DNA of 64,000 nucleotides from CBDDYU01 sp965235655 (GTDB taxonomy: Bacteria; Pseudomonadota; Alphaproteobacteria; Pelagibacterales; Pelagibacteraceae): positions 372,001-436,000 of the forward strand of contig CBDDYU010000001.1 in NCBI GenBank assembly GCA_965235655.1. Direction: 5' to 3'. Under the pieces are notes generated by a model. The model had not been told where the DNA came from. It was given only the letters and a program-made list of their open reading frames with translations, and made no database searches. The translations under genes were made by a program, and so were the position numbers. Positions 33,759-42,513 of the stretch are shown here, in pieces. The first letter of the stretch is position 1. Every line of letters starts with the position of its first letter.

Positions 33759-35222
33759 TTACATCCACCAATCTTTTACTTGTGATTGAAATCCAATTTT
33801 TTCCTCCAATGCATACGCAGCATTTAAAACAGTTTGTTCATCAAAAGATTTTCCAATTAACTGCAATCCTAAAGGCAAACCAGTTTCATCTAATCCTCCT
33901 GGTAAAGAAATTGCAGGCAATCCTGCTAAATTTACAGGGACGGTAAAAACATCGTTCAGATACATGGAAATTGGATCTTCAGTTTTGTCTCCAATTTTAA
34001 AAGCAGAAGATGGTGCAGTAGGTGTTAAAATTGTATCCACTTCATTAAAAACACTATCAAAATCATTTTTAATTAATCTTCTAACTTGTTGAGCTTTTAA
34101 ATAATAAGCATCATAGTAACCGGAAGACAAAACATAAGTTCCAATCATAATTCTTCGTTTAACCTCATTGCCAAACCCCTGAGCTCTAGTATTTTCATAC
34201 ATTTCTATTAAATCTTTTCCTGGAGCTCTAAAACCATATTTTACACCGTCATAACGAGCTAAATTAGAAGAGGCTTCAGCTGGAGCAACTATGTAATACG
34301 TCGGCAGAGCGTACTTTGTGTGTGGTAATGAAATATTTTTAATAATAGCGCCAGAGTCTTTCATTAACTCTATTCCCTTATCCCACAAAGATTGTATTGC
34401 TTTTGGCATATTGTCTACGATGTATTCCTTTGGAATTCCTACCTTTAAGCCTTTAATATCTTTATTTAAATTTTTTAAGAATTCTCCTTTCTTAACATTT
34501 GCTGAAGTTGAGTCTTTTTCATCATGACCTGAAATTACATCAAGCATTAATGCACTATCAGCAACATCTTTGGTCATGGGTCCTGCCTGATCTAATGAGG
34601 ATGCAAAAGCAACAATTCCCCACCTTGAACACCTGCCATAAGTAGGCTTTAATCCAACTATCCCAGTAAAAGCAGCTGGTTGTCTAATAGATCCACCTGT
34701 GTCTGTTCCAACGGTAGCAGATGTTAAATCAGCAGCTACAGCTGAAGAGCAACCTCCAGATGAACCTCCGGGAACTAAATCGTCATTATTATTTTTGTAG
34801 GGATTAATAACATTACCGTAAGCGCTTGTTTCGTTGGAAGATCCCATGGCAAATTCATCACAATTTAATTTTCCTAGAAGAAACGCACCCTGATCCCAAA
34901 GTTTAGAAGTGACGGTAGACTCATAGGTAGGAATAAAATTTTTTAAAATTTTACTTGATGCAGTAGTTTGAACATTTTTAGTACAAAATAAATCCTTAAC
35001 CGCAATCGGCGCACAAGATAAAGCTCCATCTTTTTGATTAATTTCATCAGCCTTTTTTGCTTGCTCTAAAGCACTTTCTAAAGTTTCAGTCACAAATGCA
35101 TTTAATTTTTTTGATTTTTGAATTCTTTCAACATAGGCATTTGTAGCGTCAACAGCTGAAATTTCTTTGGACTTAATTTTGTTAACTAGTTCAACTAAAG
35201 TATATTTTGCAATTGTAGTCAT
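33759..35222 (-). CDS. gatA: Asp/Glu-tRNA amidotransferase subunit A
   Basis: Amidase subunit that releases ammonia from glutamine for GatB. The 487 residues contain the amidase signature: catalytic lysine in PIAVKDLF (about residue 75), and GGSSGGCSSAVAADL with the cis-serine and nucleophile serine further on in GTDTGGSIRQPAA. The gene stands between gatC (4 bases away) and gatB (0 bases), in order gatC-gatA-gatB. Confidence 0.97.
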   Translation of the reverse strand: MTTIAKYTLVELVNKIKSKEISAVDATNAYVERIQKSKKLNAFVTETLESALEQAKKADEINQKDGALSCAPIAVKDLFCTKNVQTTASSKILKNFIPTYESTVTSKLWDQGAFLLGKLNCDEFAMGSSNETSAYGNVINPYKNNNDDLVPGGSSGGCSSAVAADLTSATVGTDTGGSIRQPAAFTGIVGLKPTYGRCSRWGIVAFASSLDQAGPMTKDVADSALMLDVISGHDEKDSTSANVKKGEFLKNLNKDIKGLKVGIPKEYIVDNMPKAIQSLWDKGIELMKDSGAIIKNISLPHTKYALPTYYIVAPAEASSNLARYDGVKYGFRAPGKDLIEMYENTRAQGFGNEVKRRIMIGTYVLSSGYYDAYYLKAQQVRRLIKNDFDSVFNEVDTILTPTAPSSAFKIGDKTEDPISMYLNDVFTVPVNLAGLPAISLPGGLDETGLPLGLQLIGKSFDEQTVLNAAYALEEKIGFQSQVKDWWM

Positions 35223-35226
35223 TCAA

Positions 35227-35514
35227 TTATTCGATCACTTTTGGAACTACAAAATAATTCTCATTTTTATGTGGTGAGTTTTTTAATACATCTTTCTTTT
35301 CATTCATTATTTTAACAACATCCTCTCGCTGAAATAATTTTTGTTCTACGACAGAAGATAAAGGTTCAATATTTTTAATGTTTAATTCATTTAACTGTTC
35401 AACAAATGTCAAAATAGAATTAAGATCTTTAATCATAGAGTCTTCAAATTGTTCATTTGAAGCAATTCTTGATAACTTTGAAATTTTCTTTACTGTTTCT
35501 TTATTAATTGACAT
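35227..35514 (-). CDS. gatC: Asp/Glu-tRNA amidotransferase subunit C
   Basis: Small subunit that stabilises GatA-GatB. I choose the ATG at 35514 (95 residues, MSINKETVKKISKLSRIA), which matches the usual N-terminus; an in-frame GTG at 35547 would add 11 residues. DLNSILTFVEQLNELN and the C-terminal AP-like end KNENYFVVPKVIE are characteristic. First gene of a leftward run that continues to the DUF2805 gene. Confidence 0.94.
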   Translation of the reverse strand: MSINKETVKKISKLSRIASNEQFEDSMIKDLNSILTFVEQLNELNIKNIEPLSSVVEQKLFQREDVVKIMNEKKDVLKNSPHKNENYFVVPKVIE

Positions 35515-35551
35515 TAGACTTAGTGAAAAATTACGGTAAATTAACACTTTA

Positions 35552-36022
35552 ATGAAAACTTACAACCTTTTAGAGAATTCTGAATTTGCCCAAGAAGTTG
35601 GCAAAAGCTCGCGTTTGATAGGAATTGATCCTGGTAAAAAAAATATTGGAGTGGCCATTTGTGATAGCTCGCACATTATAGCTACACCTTATGAAACTAT
35701 CAAAGTGGACAAGCTTAAAAATGTCATTGAAAAATTTAATAAAATAATTCTAGAAAATGAAATTAAAGGTATAGTTGTTGGTCACCCAATAAACATGGAT
35801 GGTTCTGAAGGTCGAAGGTCTCAATCAACGAAGGACTTTGTTAAAAATATATTAAAATTTATTTCTTTACCTGTCACTTTGTGGGATGAAAGATTATCTA
35901 GCGAAGGTGCATTTAAAAGCATGGAGAAATTAAACATTAATAGCTCATCTAAAAAAGAGAGATTGGATGAAAATTCAGCAGCTTTTATTTTGCAAGGTTT
36001 TATTGACTATTTAAACAAATAA
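35552..36022 (+). CDS. ruvX: Putative pre-16S rRNA nuclease YqgF/RuvX
   Basis: RNase H-fold protein implicated in 16S rRNA 5' maturation. The 156 residues have the acidic motif IGIDPGKKNIGVAICD, VVGHPINMDGSEGRRSQ and LWDERLSSEGA, and a last acidic segment RLDENSAAFILQGFID. These four motifs carry the expected metal ligands. It is divergent from gatC by about 37 bases from the chosen start and lies 40 bases upstream of pyrB. Confidence 0.93.
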   Translation: MKTYNLLENSEFAQEVGKSSRLIGIDPGKKNIGVAICDSSHIIATPYETIKVDKLKNVIEKFNKIILENEIKGIVVGHPINMDGSEGRRSQSTKDFVKNILKFISLPVTLWDERLSSEGAFKSMEKLNINSSSKKERLDENSAAFILQGFIDYLNK

Positions 36023-36062
36023 CTTGCTTTGATATCAAAATCAGCCTATAGACCTGGTTTTA

Positions 36063-37013
36063 ATGGCATCAAACCAAAATCAAGCTATTAAATTTAATCA
36101 CAAACATCTTTTAGGTATTCAATATTTATCTATTCCAGAGGTAAATCTTATTCTGGATGAGTCATTGGCATTTGTAGAGCTTAATCGTCAGGAAAATAAA
36201 AAATTAAAAATTCTTAATGGAAAAACACAAATCAATTTATTTTTTGAAAACTCAACTAGAACTTTAAGTTCTTTTGAGCTTGCAGGTAAAAGACTTGGTG
36301 CAGATGTAATGAATATGAACGTTGTGAATTCATCCATCAAAAAGGGCGAAACACTTATAGATACTGCAATGACTTTAAATGCAATGCATCCAGATATTTT
36401 AGTAATAAGACATCAGGATTCTGGTGCTGCTAATTTATTATCACAAAAAGTTAACTGCTCTGTCATTAATGCTGGAGATGGAAGAAGAGAGCATCCTACC
36501 CAAGCATTGTTAGATGCAATGACAATAAAAATGAAAAAAGGAAAGATTGAAGGGTTAAGAGTGGCTATCTGTGGAGATATTATGCATTCAAGAGTAGCAA
36601 GATCTAATATTTACTTATTAAATATGCTTGGTGCAGAAGTGAGGGTAATTGGACCTTCTACTCTTATGCCAAAACACATTGAGGCTTTTGGAGTGAAAGC
36701 ATTTACTAATATGGAAAAAGGCCTGGAAGGTTCTGATATTATTATGATGCTAAGAATGCAAACAGAACGAATGGATGGATCTTACGTACCATCCACAAGA
36801 GAATATTATGAATTTTTTGCACTTGATTATAAAAAAATAAAAAATGCTAAACCAGATGCATTAATTATGCATCCAGGCCCAATGAACCGTGGAATAGAAA
36901 TTGATACTAATTTAGCTGACGACATTAATCGCAGTATTATTGTGCAACAAGTTGAGATGGGTGTTGCGGTGAGAATGGCAGTGCTAAAAATTTTAATGGA
37001 AAATAATAAATGA
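36063..37013 (+). CDS. pyrB: Aspartate carbamoyltransferase catalytic subunit
   Basis: Makes N-carbamoyl-aspartate from carbamoyl phosphate and aspartate. The 316-residue protein has FFENSTRTLSSFELAGKRLG for carbamoyl phosphate binding, DILVIRHQDSGAA, GDGRREHPTQALLDAMT and MHPGPMNRGIEI. These are the family signatures. It overlaps the next gene by 4 bases (ATGA). That gene is an inactive dihydroorotase, and the pair resembles the pyrB-pyrC' arrangement in which the second protein is a scaffold for the first. Confidence 0.96.
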   Translation: MASNQNQAIKFNHKHLLGIQYLSIPEVNLILDESLAFVELNRQENKKLKILNGKTQINLFFENSTRTLSSFELAGKRLGADVMNMNVVNSSIKKGETLIDTAMTLNAMHPDILVIRHQDSGAANLLSQKVNCSVINAGDGRREHPTQALLDAMTIKMKKGKIEGLRVAICGDIMHSRVARSNIYLLNMLGAEVRVIGPSTLMPKHIEAFGVKAFTNMEKGLEGSDIIMMLRMQTERMDGSYVPSTREYYEFFALDYKKIKNAKPDALIMHPGPMNRGIEIDTNLADDINRSIIVQQVEMGVAVRMAVLKILMENNK

Positions 37014-38296
37014 AAAAACAGTGTATCCTCAATACAAGAATTATAGACCCAGCAAATAATATTGATGAAATTGGAGGAATTTTAATTAATGAAAAAGGAA
37101 GAATTGAAGCCTTAGGAACAACAGTTACAAAAGAAAATATCTCAGACGCAGAAATTTATGATTGTAAGAACAAAATTACTATACCTGGTATCATTGATAT
37201 GCGCGTCTTTGTTGGGGAGCCTGGATTTGAATATAAAGAAAATTTTAGAACCTTAAGTCAAGCAGCAATATCTGGAGGTGTTACTGCAGTTGCTACCATG
37301 CCGAATACAGTTCCAGTTATTGATAATGTATCAACACTTGATTTCGTGAAAAGAAGATCAAGAGATAAATCAATCATTAAAGTATTTCCTTTGGCTACAC
37401 TAACTAAAAATGCCGAAGGTAATGATATGACTGAATTCGGTCTTTTAAAATTAAGAGGGGCATGGGGTTTTACTGATGGTGTTAGTTGTGTTCAAAATAA
37501 TAAAGTGATGGATCAAATTTTTAACTATGGAAAAAATACAGATGTTTTAATTATTCAATTTGCGCAAGATAACTTTTTGTCAGAAAATGGAGTTGTGAAT
37601 GATGGCCTACTAGCTACTAAGCTTGGTTTAAAAGGAATACCCGATATAGCAGAACAAATTATTATAGAAAGAGACCTAAGATTATTAGAGCAATATAAAA
37701 CAAAATATCATATTGCCCTGATATCATCAAAAAAATCTATTGATTTAATTAAATCTGCAAAAGAAAAGGGAATGAAATTTTCTGTCGGTGTTTCAATTAA
37801 TAATCTGTCTCTTAATGATAATGATATAGGTGACTTTAGAACTTTTTTAAAATTATCACCTCCCCTTCGCAGTGAAGAAGATAGACTGGCACTAATTCAT
37901 GCGGTGAATGAAGGAATAATTGATGTAATAGTATCAGATCACAAACCTGAAGATGAAGAATCTAAACGATTAACTTTTCAGCAAGCAACAACAGGAGCTT
38001 CAGGTATAGAGACGCTTCTTCCCCTTGCCTTAGAACTTGTTCATAATAATCTTTGTGATTTAAATACGGTAATAAAAAATCTCACATCTAACCCAGCTAA
38101 AATTTTAGGAATAAGAAATGGAACATTGTCAATTGGTGGAGAAGCAGATATTACAATTTTTGATTTAGAAAAACCCTGGGTACTAAAAAAAGAAAATATC
38201 CAATCCAAATCTAAAAATACAGCAATCGAAAATAGAAAACTACAGGGCAAAGTAGAAAAAACATTTATTAATGGTAGATTAGTTTTTAGTAATTGA
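37010..38296 (+). CDS. Dihydroorotase-like protein, probably non-catalytic (PyrC')
   Basis: The 428-residue protein has the amidohydrolase fold of type I dihydroorotase: IPGIIDM, then EPGFEYKENFRTLSQAAISGGVTAVATMPNT (quoted as EPGFEYKEN and VATMPNT), and VIVSDHKPEDEESK. The metal motif normally DxHxH is DMRVF (D63, R65, F67), so both histidines are lost. In Pseudomonas-type enzymes a similar inactive subunit is needed for aspartate transcarbamoylase assembly. The ATGA overlap with pyrB supports that role. An active dihydroorotase should be encoded elsewhere. Confidence 0.88.
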   Translation: MKKQCILNTRIIDPANNIDEIGGILINEKGRIEALGTTVTKENISDAEIYDCKNKITIPGIIDMRVFVGEPGFEYKENFRTLSQAAISGGVTAVATMPNTVPVIDNVSTLDFVKRRSRDKSIIKVFPLATLTKNAEGNDMTEFGLLKLRGAWGFTDGVSCVQNNKVMDQIFNYGKNTDVLIIQFAQDNFLSENGVVNDGLLATKLGLKGIPDIAEQIIIERDLRLLEQYKTKYHIALISSKKSIDLIKSAKEKGMKFSVGVSINNLSLNDNDIGDFRTFLKLSPPLRSEEDRLALIHAVNEGIIDVIVSDHKPEDEESKRLTFQQATTGASGIETLLPLALELVHNNLCDLNTVIKNLTSNPAKILGIRNGTLSIGGEADITIFDLEKPWVLKKENIQSKSKNTAIENRKLQGKVEKTFINGRLVFSN

Positions 38297-38859
38297 TGAG
38301 TTTTTTTATAGTTGTAATTTATTCATACCTATTAGGCAGTATTCCATTTGGTCTTTTATTTTCTCATCTATTAGGTTTCGGCGACATCAGAAAAATTGGT
38401 TCAGGCAACATAGGAGCAACAAACGCCTTAAGAACTGGAAGTAAAAAATTAGCACTTCTCACTTTAATTTTTGATGTGGGCAAAGGTTCTTTGGCTGTTT
38501 TCTTGAGTTTATTATACTTTTCTGAATATGCGTATTTATCTGCAATTATCGTTTACTTGGGTCATGTGTTTCCAGTATGGTTAAAATTTAAAGGTGGTAA
38601 GGGTGTGGCTACTTACATTGGAAATATACTAATTTTAAACCCTGTATTATTTGTAATTTATGGTTTGAGTTGGTTAATAATTGCTAAATTATTTAAAATA
38701 TCCTCTATATCTGCTTTAATTGCATTTTTAATTATAATTCCTTGTTCATACTTTTTTTATGATCTTAATATTACTTATTTAAATTTTTTCTTTTTTATTT
38801 TTTCAATTTACACACATAGAGAAAACATTAAGAGACTTATTGCTGGTACAGAAAAATAA
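38296..38859 (+). CDS. plsY: Acyl phosphate:glycerol-3-phosphate acyltransferase PlsY
   Basis: Uses acyl phosphate made by PlsX to acylate glycerol 3-phosphate. I start at the ATG at 38296 (187 residues), which overlaps the previous stop codon as TGATG; the frame's earlier TTG at 38293 is less likely. Several membrane helices are present. The motifs YLLGSIPFGLL, IRKIGSGNIGATNALR, LGHVFPVWLKFKGGKGVATYIG and HRENIKRL are all conserved. It converges on proW with a 4-base gap. Confidence 0.95.
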   Translation: MSFFIVVIYSYLLGSIPFGLLFSHLLGFGDIRKIGSGNIGATNALRTGSKKLALLTLIFDVGKGSLAVFLSLLYFSEYAYLSAIIVYLGHVFPVWLKFKGGKGVATYIGNILILNPVLFVIYGLSWLIIAKLFKISSISALIAFLIIIPCSYFFYDLNITYLNFFFFIFSIYTHRENIKRLIAGTEK

Positions 38860-38863
38860 TAAT

Positions 38864-40342
38864 TTAATTTTTCTTTCCTTGAACTATTTTATCCAAGATC
38901 AAAGCACAAAATAATATTGCAATACCTGCTAATATTCCTTGTCCAACATTTGTATATTGGAGTGCCTCAAGAACTTCTAAACCAAGACCCTTTGCTCCAA
39001 CTAATGAAGCAACAACAACCATAGTTAAGCTAAGTAACACAGTTTGATTAACACCTGCCATAATAGTAGGAGCGGCTAGTGGTAGGTCCACTTTTCTTAA
39101 TAAATACCACTTAGAGGCTCCATAAGAAATAGCAGCCTCTCTAACATTTTCTGGAACTCCTTTTAAAGCAAGCACTGTAAAACGAACAACTGGTGTTCCA
39201 CCAAAAATCATTGTTATTAACACAGCCGCAACTTTACCAACCCCAAAGAAGGCAATGACAGGTATCATAAAGACAAACGCTGGCATTGTTTGCATAAAGT
39301 CCATAATAGGTCTTATAAAAGAGTAAAATTTTGGCCTACGTGAACAATAAATACCGAGCGGTATTCCAATAATTATACTTAATGCTGCAGCTGTATTGAG
39401 AAGTGCTATAGTGATCATAGCAAGTTTCCAAAAACCCAAAAGCCCCATGTAGGCCAAAAAAGAACCAGTAATTATTCCTGCTCTTGGACCAGCTGATAAT
39501 GTTGTCAAAAGAACAATTACCGAAAATATTACAATCCAGGGCGTTCCTAAAAATAAAAGTTCAAGAAAATCTAAAACTGATCTAATAGCCTGGCTAACAC
39601 CATCAAAAAATGCATCTCCTTTTAACGTGGCAAAATTAAATCCTGTTTCAATCCACTTTATAGAAGTTAGTCTAATATCTGGGTGAGTTGGAAAGTTATT
39701 TAAAAAAATCCAAGTATCTGGAAAAGCATAATGTATAGAAGTAAAAATAATAATTGTTATCGTAAACAAAATACTAAAAAATATATTTTTGCTTTTAATT
39801 TCTGCACTTATGGAACTATCAGACAAATAATTAGAAAATTTTTTTTCCAATATATGATTAGCAACAATTCCTTGAATAATTTTTATTATAAATAATCCTA
39901 CAATTCCAAAAATTGCTATATAAATAGCACTCTCCTCTATTGCCTTCGCCTCCAATTTATAATCTGTTATTGCTTTTTCTAAAGACTCTATTGCTCTCTT
40001 GAAAACCGCTACTTTTTCAGGAGCTTTTTCATATGCTGCTGATAATTGCTTATTACGAAACACCAATGTGCTTTCTATACCAGCTATTTTAGAATAAATT
40101 TCAGTAGTTACATTTCCAAAAAAACCTCGCATAATTTGAACTATAGAAAAAGTTTCTAAAATTAAAAAAGTTAATGCATAATTCCAGATATTTCTTGATC
40201 CAAACCATACGGGTCCTAAAAGAGAAGCAAAAATATTAAAAGAAAAAACTTTTTTCGAACTGTTACCAATTCTAGTAAATTCTCTTATATAATAAGAAGA
40301 ATTTGTTTTTACAAATTTTGTTATTTCAGAGTCATAATTCAT
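38864..40342 (-). CDS. proW: Glycine betaine/proline ABC transporter permease with N-terminal extension
   Basis: Inner-membrane channel subunit of the ProXVW/OpuA-type importer. The permease domain occupies about residues 250-490 and has the EAA loop around ENVREAAISYGASKWYLL. About 240 residues come before it. Two helices near residues 36-75 begin FNIFASLLGPVWFGSRN, which resembles the DUF2628 pattern. A helical, charged stretch follows (about 85-140), then two more membrane helices (about 140-165 and 190-210). E. coli ProW lacks this arrangement. It lies three bases after proV. Confidence 0.9.
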   Translation of the reverse strand: MNYDSEITKFVKTNSSYYIREFTRIGNSSKKVFSFNIFASLLGPVWFGSRNIWNYALTFLILETFSIVQIMRGFFGNVTTEIYSKIAGIESTLVFRNKQLSAAYEKAPEKVAVFKRAIESLEKAITDYKLEAKAIEESAIYIAIFGIVGLFIIKIIQGIVANHILEKKFSNYLSDSSISAEIKSKNIFFSILFTITIIIFTSIHYAFPDTWIFLNNFPTHPDIRLTSIKWIETGFNFATLKGDAFFDGVSQAIRSVLDFLELLFLGTPWIVIFSVIVLLTTLSAGPRAGIITGSFLAYMGLLGFWKLAMITIALLNTAAALSIIIGIPLGIYCSRRPKFYSFIRPIMDFMQTMPAFVFMIPVIAFFGVGKVAAVLITMIFGGTPVVRFTVLALKGVPENVREAAISYGASKWYLLRKVDLPLAAPTIMAGVNQTVLLSLTMVVVASLVGAKGLGLEVLEALQYTNVGQGILAGIAILFCALILDKIVQGKKN

Positions 40343-40345
40343 AAT

Positions 40346-41389
40346 CTATTTTTCAACCACATTTTTTAAAAGATTTTTTTTATCAATAATGCCGACCAGA
40401 TTATTACTTTCATCATATACCGTAATATCCTCATCTTGATTTATGGCTGCTTCTATAATTTTATTTAAATTATCATCCTCTAAAATTTTGTATGAATTTT
40501 TCGGAATGGATTGATTGAGATTTTTATAATTCTCTATAGGCATCATAATACTATGTGCCTTTACTACTTTTAATCTTGATATCCCTTTAACAAATTCTTT
40601 CACGTACTCATCAACAGGATTTAAAATAATTTCCTCTGGTGTTCCAACCTGAATAACTTGACCATCACGCATGATTGCAATTCTATGACCTACTCTTACA
40701 GCTTCATCTAAATCATGAGTAATAAATATGGTTGTTTTTTTCATTTTTTTAGACAAATTAATGAATTCCTCTTGTAACTGCCTCCTAATTAGTGGATCTA
40801 AAGCACTAAAAGGCTCATCCATAAGCAATAACTCTGGATCTGCAGCTAAAGCTCTGGCCAAACCTACTCTTTGTTGCATCCCACCAGATAATTCATGAGC
40901 ATATTTATTGCCCCATCCCGTAAGCTCAACTATTTCTAAAATTTTTTCAACTTCTTGATATCGTTGATTTTTATTAATTCCTCTAATTTCTAATGGCATT
41001 GCAATATTATCTATGACTGACCTATGAGGCATTAATGCAAAATTTTGGAATACCATGCCAATTTTTTTATTTCTATATTCTCTCAATGTAAGCTCATCCA
41101 GACCCATAATATCAATACCATTGATTAATATTTTTCCTGAAGTGGGTTCTAATAAACGATTAAAATGTCTAACTAAGGTAGATTTTCCACTACCAGAAAG
41201 ACCCATTATGCAAAAAATTTCTCCTTGCAGAACTTCAAAACTCACATCGGAAACTCCAATGACCGCATTGTACTTTTCCAAAGCTTCTTTTTTACTAATA
41301 CTATTGTTTTGTATGGAGTGAATTACTTCTTGAGAATTAGTTCCAAATATTTTCCAAACATTTTCAACTTTTATAGCAACTTCAGTCAT
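40346..41389 (-). CDS. proV: Glycine betaine/proline ABC transporter ATP-binding protein
   Basis: ATPase subunit of the ProXVW/OpuA-type importer. The 347 residues contain Walker A GLSGSGKST, signature LSGGMQQRVGLARAL, Walker B LLLMDEPFSALDP and the H-loop TIFITHDLDEA. After the ATPase core comes a C-terminal region (about 280-345) with one CBS-like repeat, NKIIEAAINQDEDITVYD and LVGIIDKKNLL. In OpuA, CBS domains sense ionic strength. A 15-bp inverted repeat separates this gene from proX. Confidence 0.93.
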   Translation of the reverse strand: MTEVAIKVENVWKIFGTNSQEVIHSIQNNSISKKEALEKYNAVIGVSDVSFEVLQGEIFCIMGLSGSGKSTLVRHFNRLLEPTSGKILINGIDIMGLDELTLREYRNKKIGMVFQNFALMPHRSVIDNIAMPLEIRGINKNQRYQEVEKILEIVELTGWGNKYAHELSGGMQQRVGLARALAADPELLLMDEPFSALDPLIRRQLQEEFINLSKKMKKTTIFITHDLDEAVRVGHRIAIMRDGQVIQVGTPEEIILNPVDEYVKEFVKGISRLKVVKAHSIMMPIENYKNLNQSIPKNSYKILEDDNLNKIIEAAINQDEDITVYDESNNLVGIIDKKNLLKNVVEK

Positions 41390-41415
41390 GAGTGTTTGTA
41401 CAATAATTTGAGATG

Positions 41416-41450
41416 AAATTAACCTGGTAATTATATTACCAGGTTAATTT
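41416..41450 (-). terminator. Perfect 15-bp inverted repeat between proX and proV
   Basis: Arms at 41416-41430 and 41436-41450 are exact reverse complements around a 5-base loop. On the transcript the hairpin follows the proX stop by about 20 bases and is followed by a few U residues, not a long U tract. It could be a partial terminator or a block to 3' exonucleases, giving more proX than proV/proW message. Confidence 0.85.
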
Positions 41451-41471
41451 AAATATTTTAAAGATTATGGA

Positions 41472-42443
41472 TTATAATCCTAACCAAGCGTCAACTTTTT
41501 TAGGATTTTTCTTCATCCATTCTCTTGCTACTTCAGTAGGATTTCTTTTTTTAGTTGAAATTTCATAAGCTAAAGCACCTACGTCATCAGCAGTAAGTTG
41601 AAACTTCTTAAAGAAACCTGCGATTGCAGGAGACTTTGCTTCTAAACTTTTAGACCATCCAATTTGAATTTGCTTAAGTGCATCTTTACTCGCAACATAA
41701 GATTTCTTTTGCCAATCTGGATCAGCATTGGGTTGAACCATTTTATATTTTGCTGGATCGTGTTTTGGCTCTGTTAACATTACAATATCATAAGTAGACC
41801 AAATCGCATGTGGCTTGTAGCAATAGAAAGCATAACCCTCGCCTTTTGCAATGGAGTCTTTAACTCTTGCATCTTTAACAGGCTCATTAGCTCTAATAGG
41901 CTCAATACCAGCTTCTAGTAATTTGTAATCTCTTACTTTGATCTCATTTACATTTGCTGATGCCCATCCAGGTGCTCCAATCCAGAATTCACCTTTTCCA
42001 TTTCCATCACTATCCATTGCTTTAACAACTTCTGGTCTTCCAAGATCAAAAATTGAAGTAATTTTGTATTTTTTAGCAAAATTTTTAGAAACACAATATC
42101 CTTGATTTCCTTCATAAGGATTTTTGCTCATCACTAATTTTCCATTGCCAGATCCACTAACAAGTTTTTTTGTAAATCCTTCTTGGTTTGGTAACCAAAT
42201 ATCTGGATGAACTTCAATCTCACCTTTGTCTCTTTCAATAGCACCGTAAATTGCAGCATTATTACCAGGAACAATATCAGCTTCACCACCAATCTTGTCT
42301 TTTACTACCGCTTGCAATAAATGAGCTATAGCTTTTGCTCCAGGCCAACCTGGATCACCAATTTTTACTTTTTCAGCTGAAAAAGCAGATGTTGCAAACA
42401 AACTCACAATAAGTGTTGCAACCAAACTTTTTACAATTTTCAT
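41472..42443 (-). CDS. proX: Glycine betaine/proline-type substrate-binding protein
   Basis: Periplasmic binding protein of the importer. The 323-residue precursor has a signal peptide (MKIVKSLVATLIVSLFATSA), cleaved near residue 22, then VKIGDPGWPGAKAIAHLLQ. Family segments include GEIEVHPDIWLPN, FWIGAPGWASANVNEIKVRDY, GYAFYCYKPHAIWSTYDIVML and, at the end, NPTEVAREWMKKNPKKVDAWL. The conserved tryptophans fit aromatic binding of a quaternary ammonium or similar ligand. The exact ligand is not settled by sequence. AAGGGG lies seven bases before the ATG. Confidence 0.92.
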   Translation of the reverse strand: MKIVKSLVATLIVSLFATSAFSAEKVKIGDPGWPGAKAIAHLLQAVVKDKIGGEADIVPGNNAAIYGAIERDKGEIEVHPDIWLPNQEGFTKKLVSGSGNGKLVMSKNPYEGNQGYCVSKNFAKKYKITSIFDLGRPEVVKAMDSDGNGKGEFWIGAPGWASANVNEIKVRDYKLLEAGIEPIRANEPVKDARVKDSIAKGEGYAFYCYKPHAIWSTYDIVMLTEPKHDPAKYKMVQPNADPDWQKKSYVASKDALKQIQIGWSKSLEAKSPAIAGFFKKFQLTADDVGALAYEISTKKRNPTEVAREWMKKNPKKVDAWLGL

Positions 42444-42477
42444 AAATCCCCTTTATTTAGTTAATTAATAGACTGCA

Positions 42478-42506
42478 ATAATTCACTTTAATTATTGACT
42501 TGTCAA
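42478..42506 (-). promoter_or_regulatory. Likely sigma-70 promoter of proXVW
   Basis: On the minus strand, a perfect TTGACA (42501-42506) is followed after 17 bases by AATTAT (42478-42483), four of six matches to TATAAT. Transcription would begin about 28 bases upstream of the proX ATG. It sits in the only gap upstream of the operon. Confidence 0.55.
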
Positions 42507-42513
42507 ATATATT

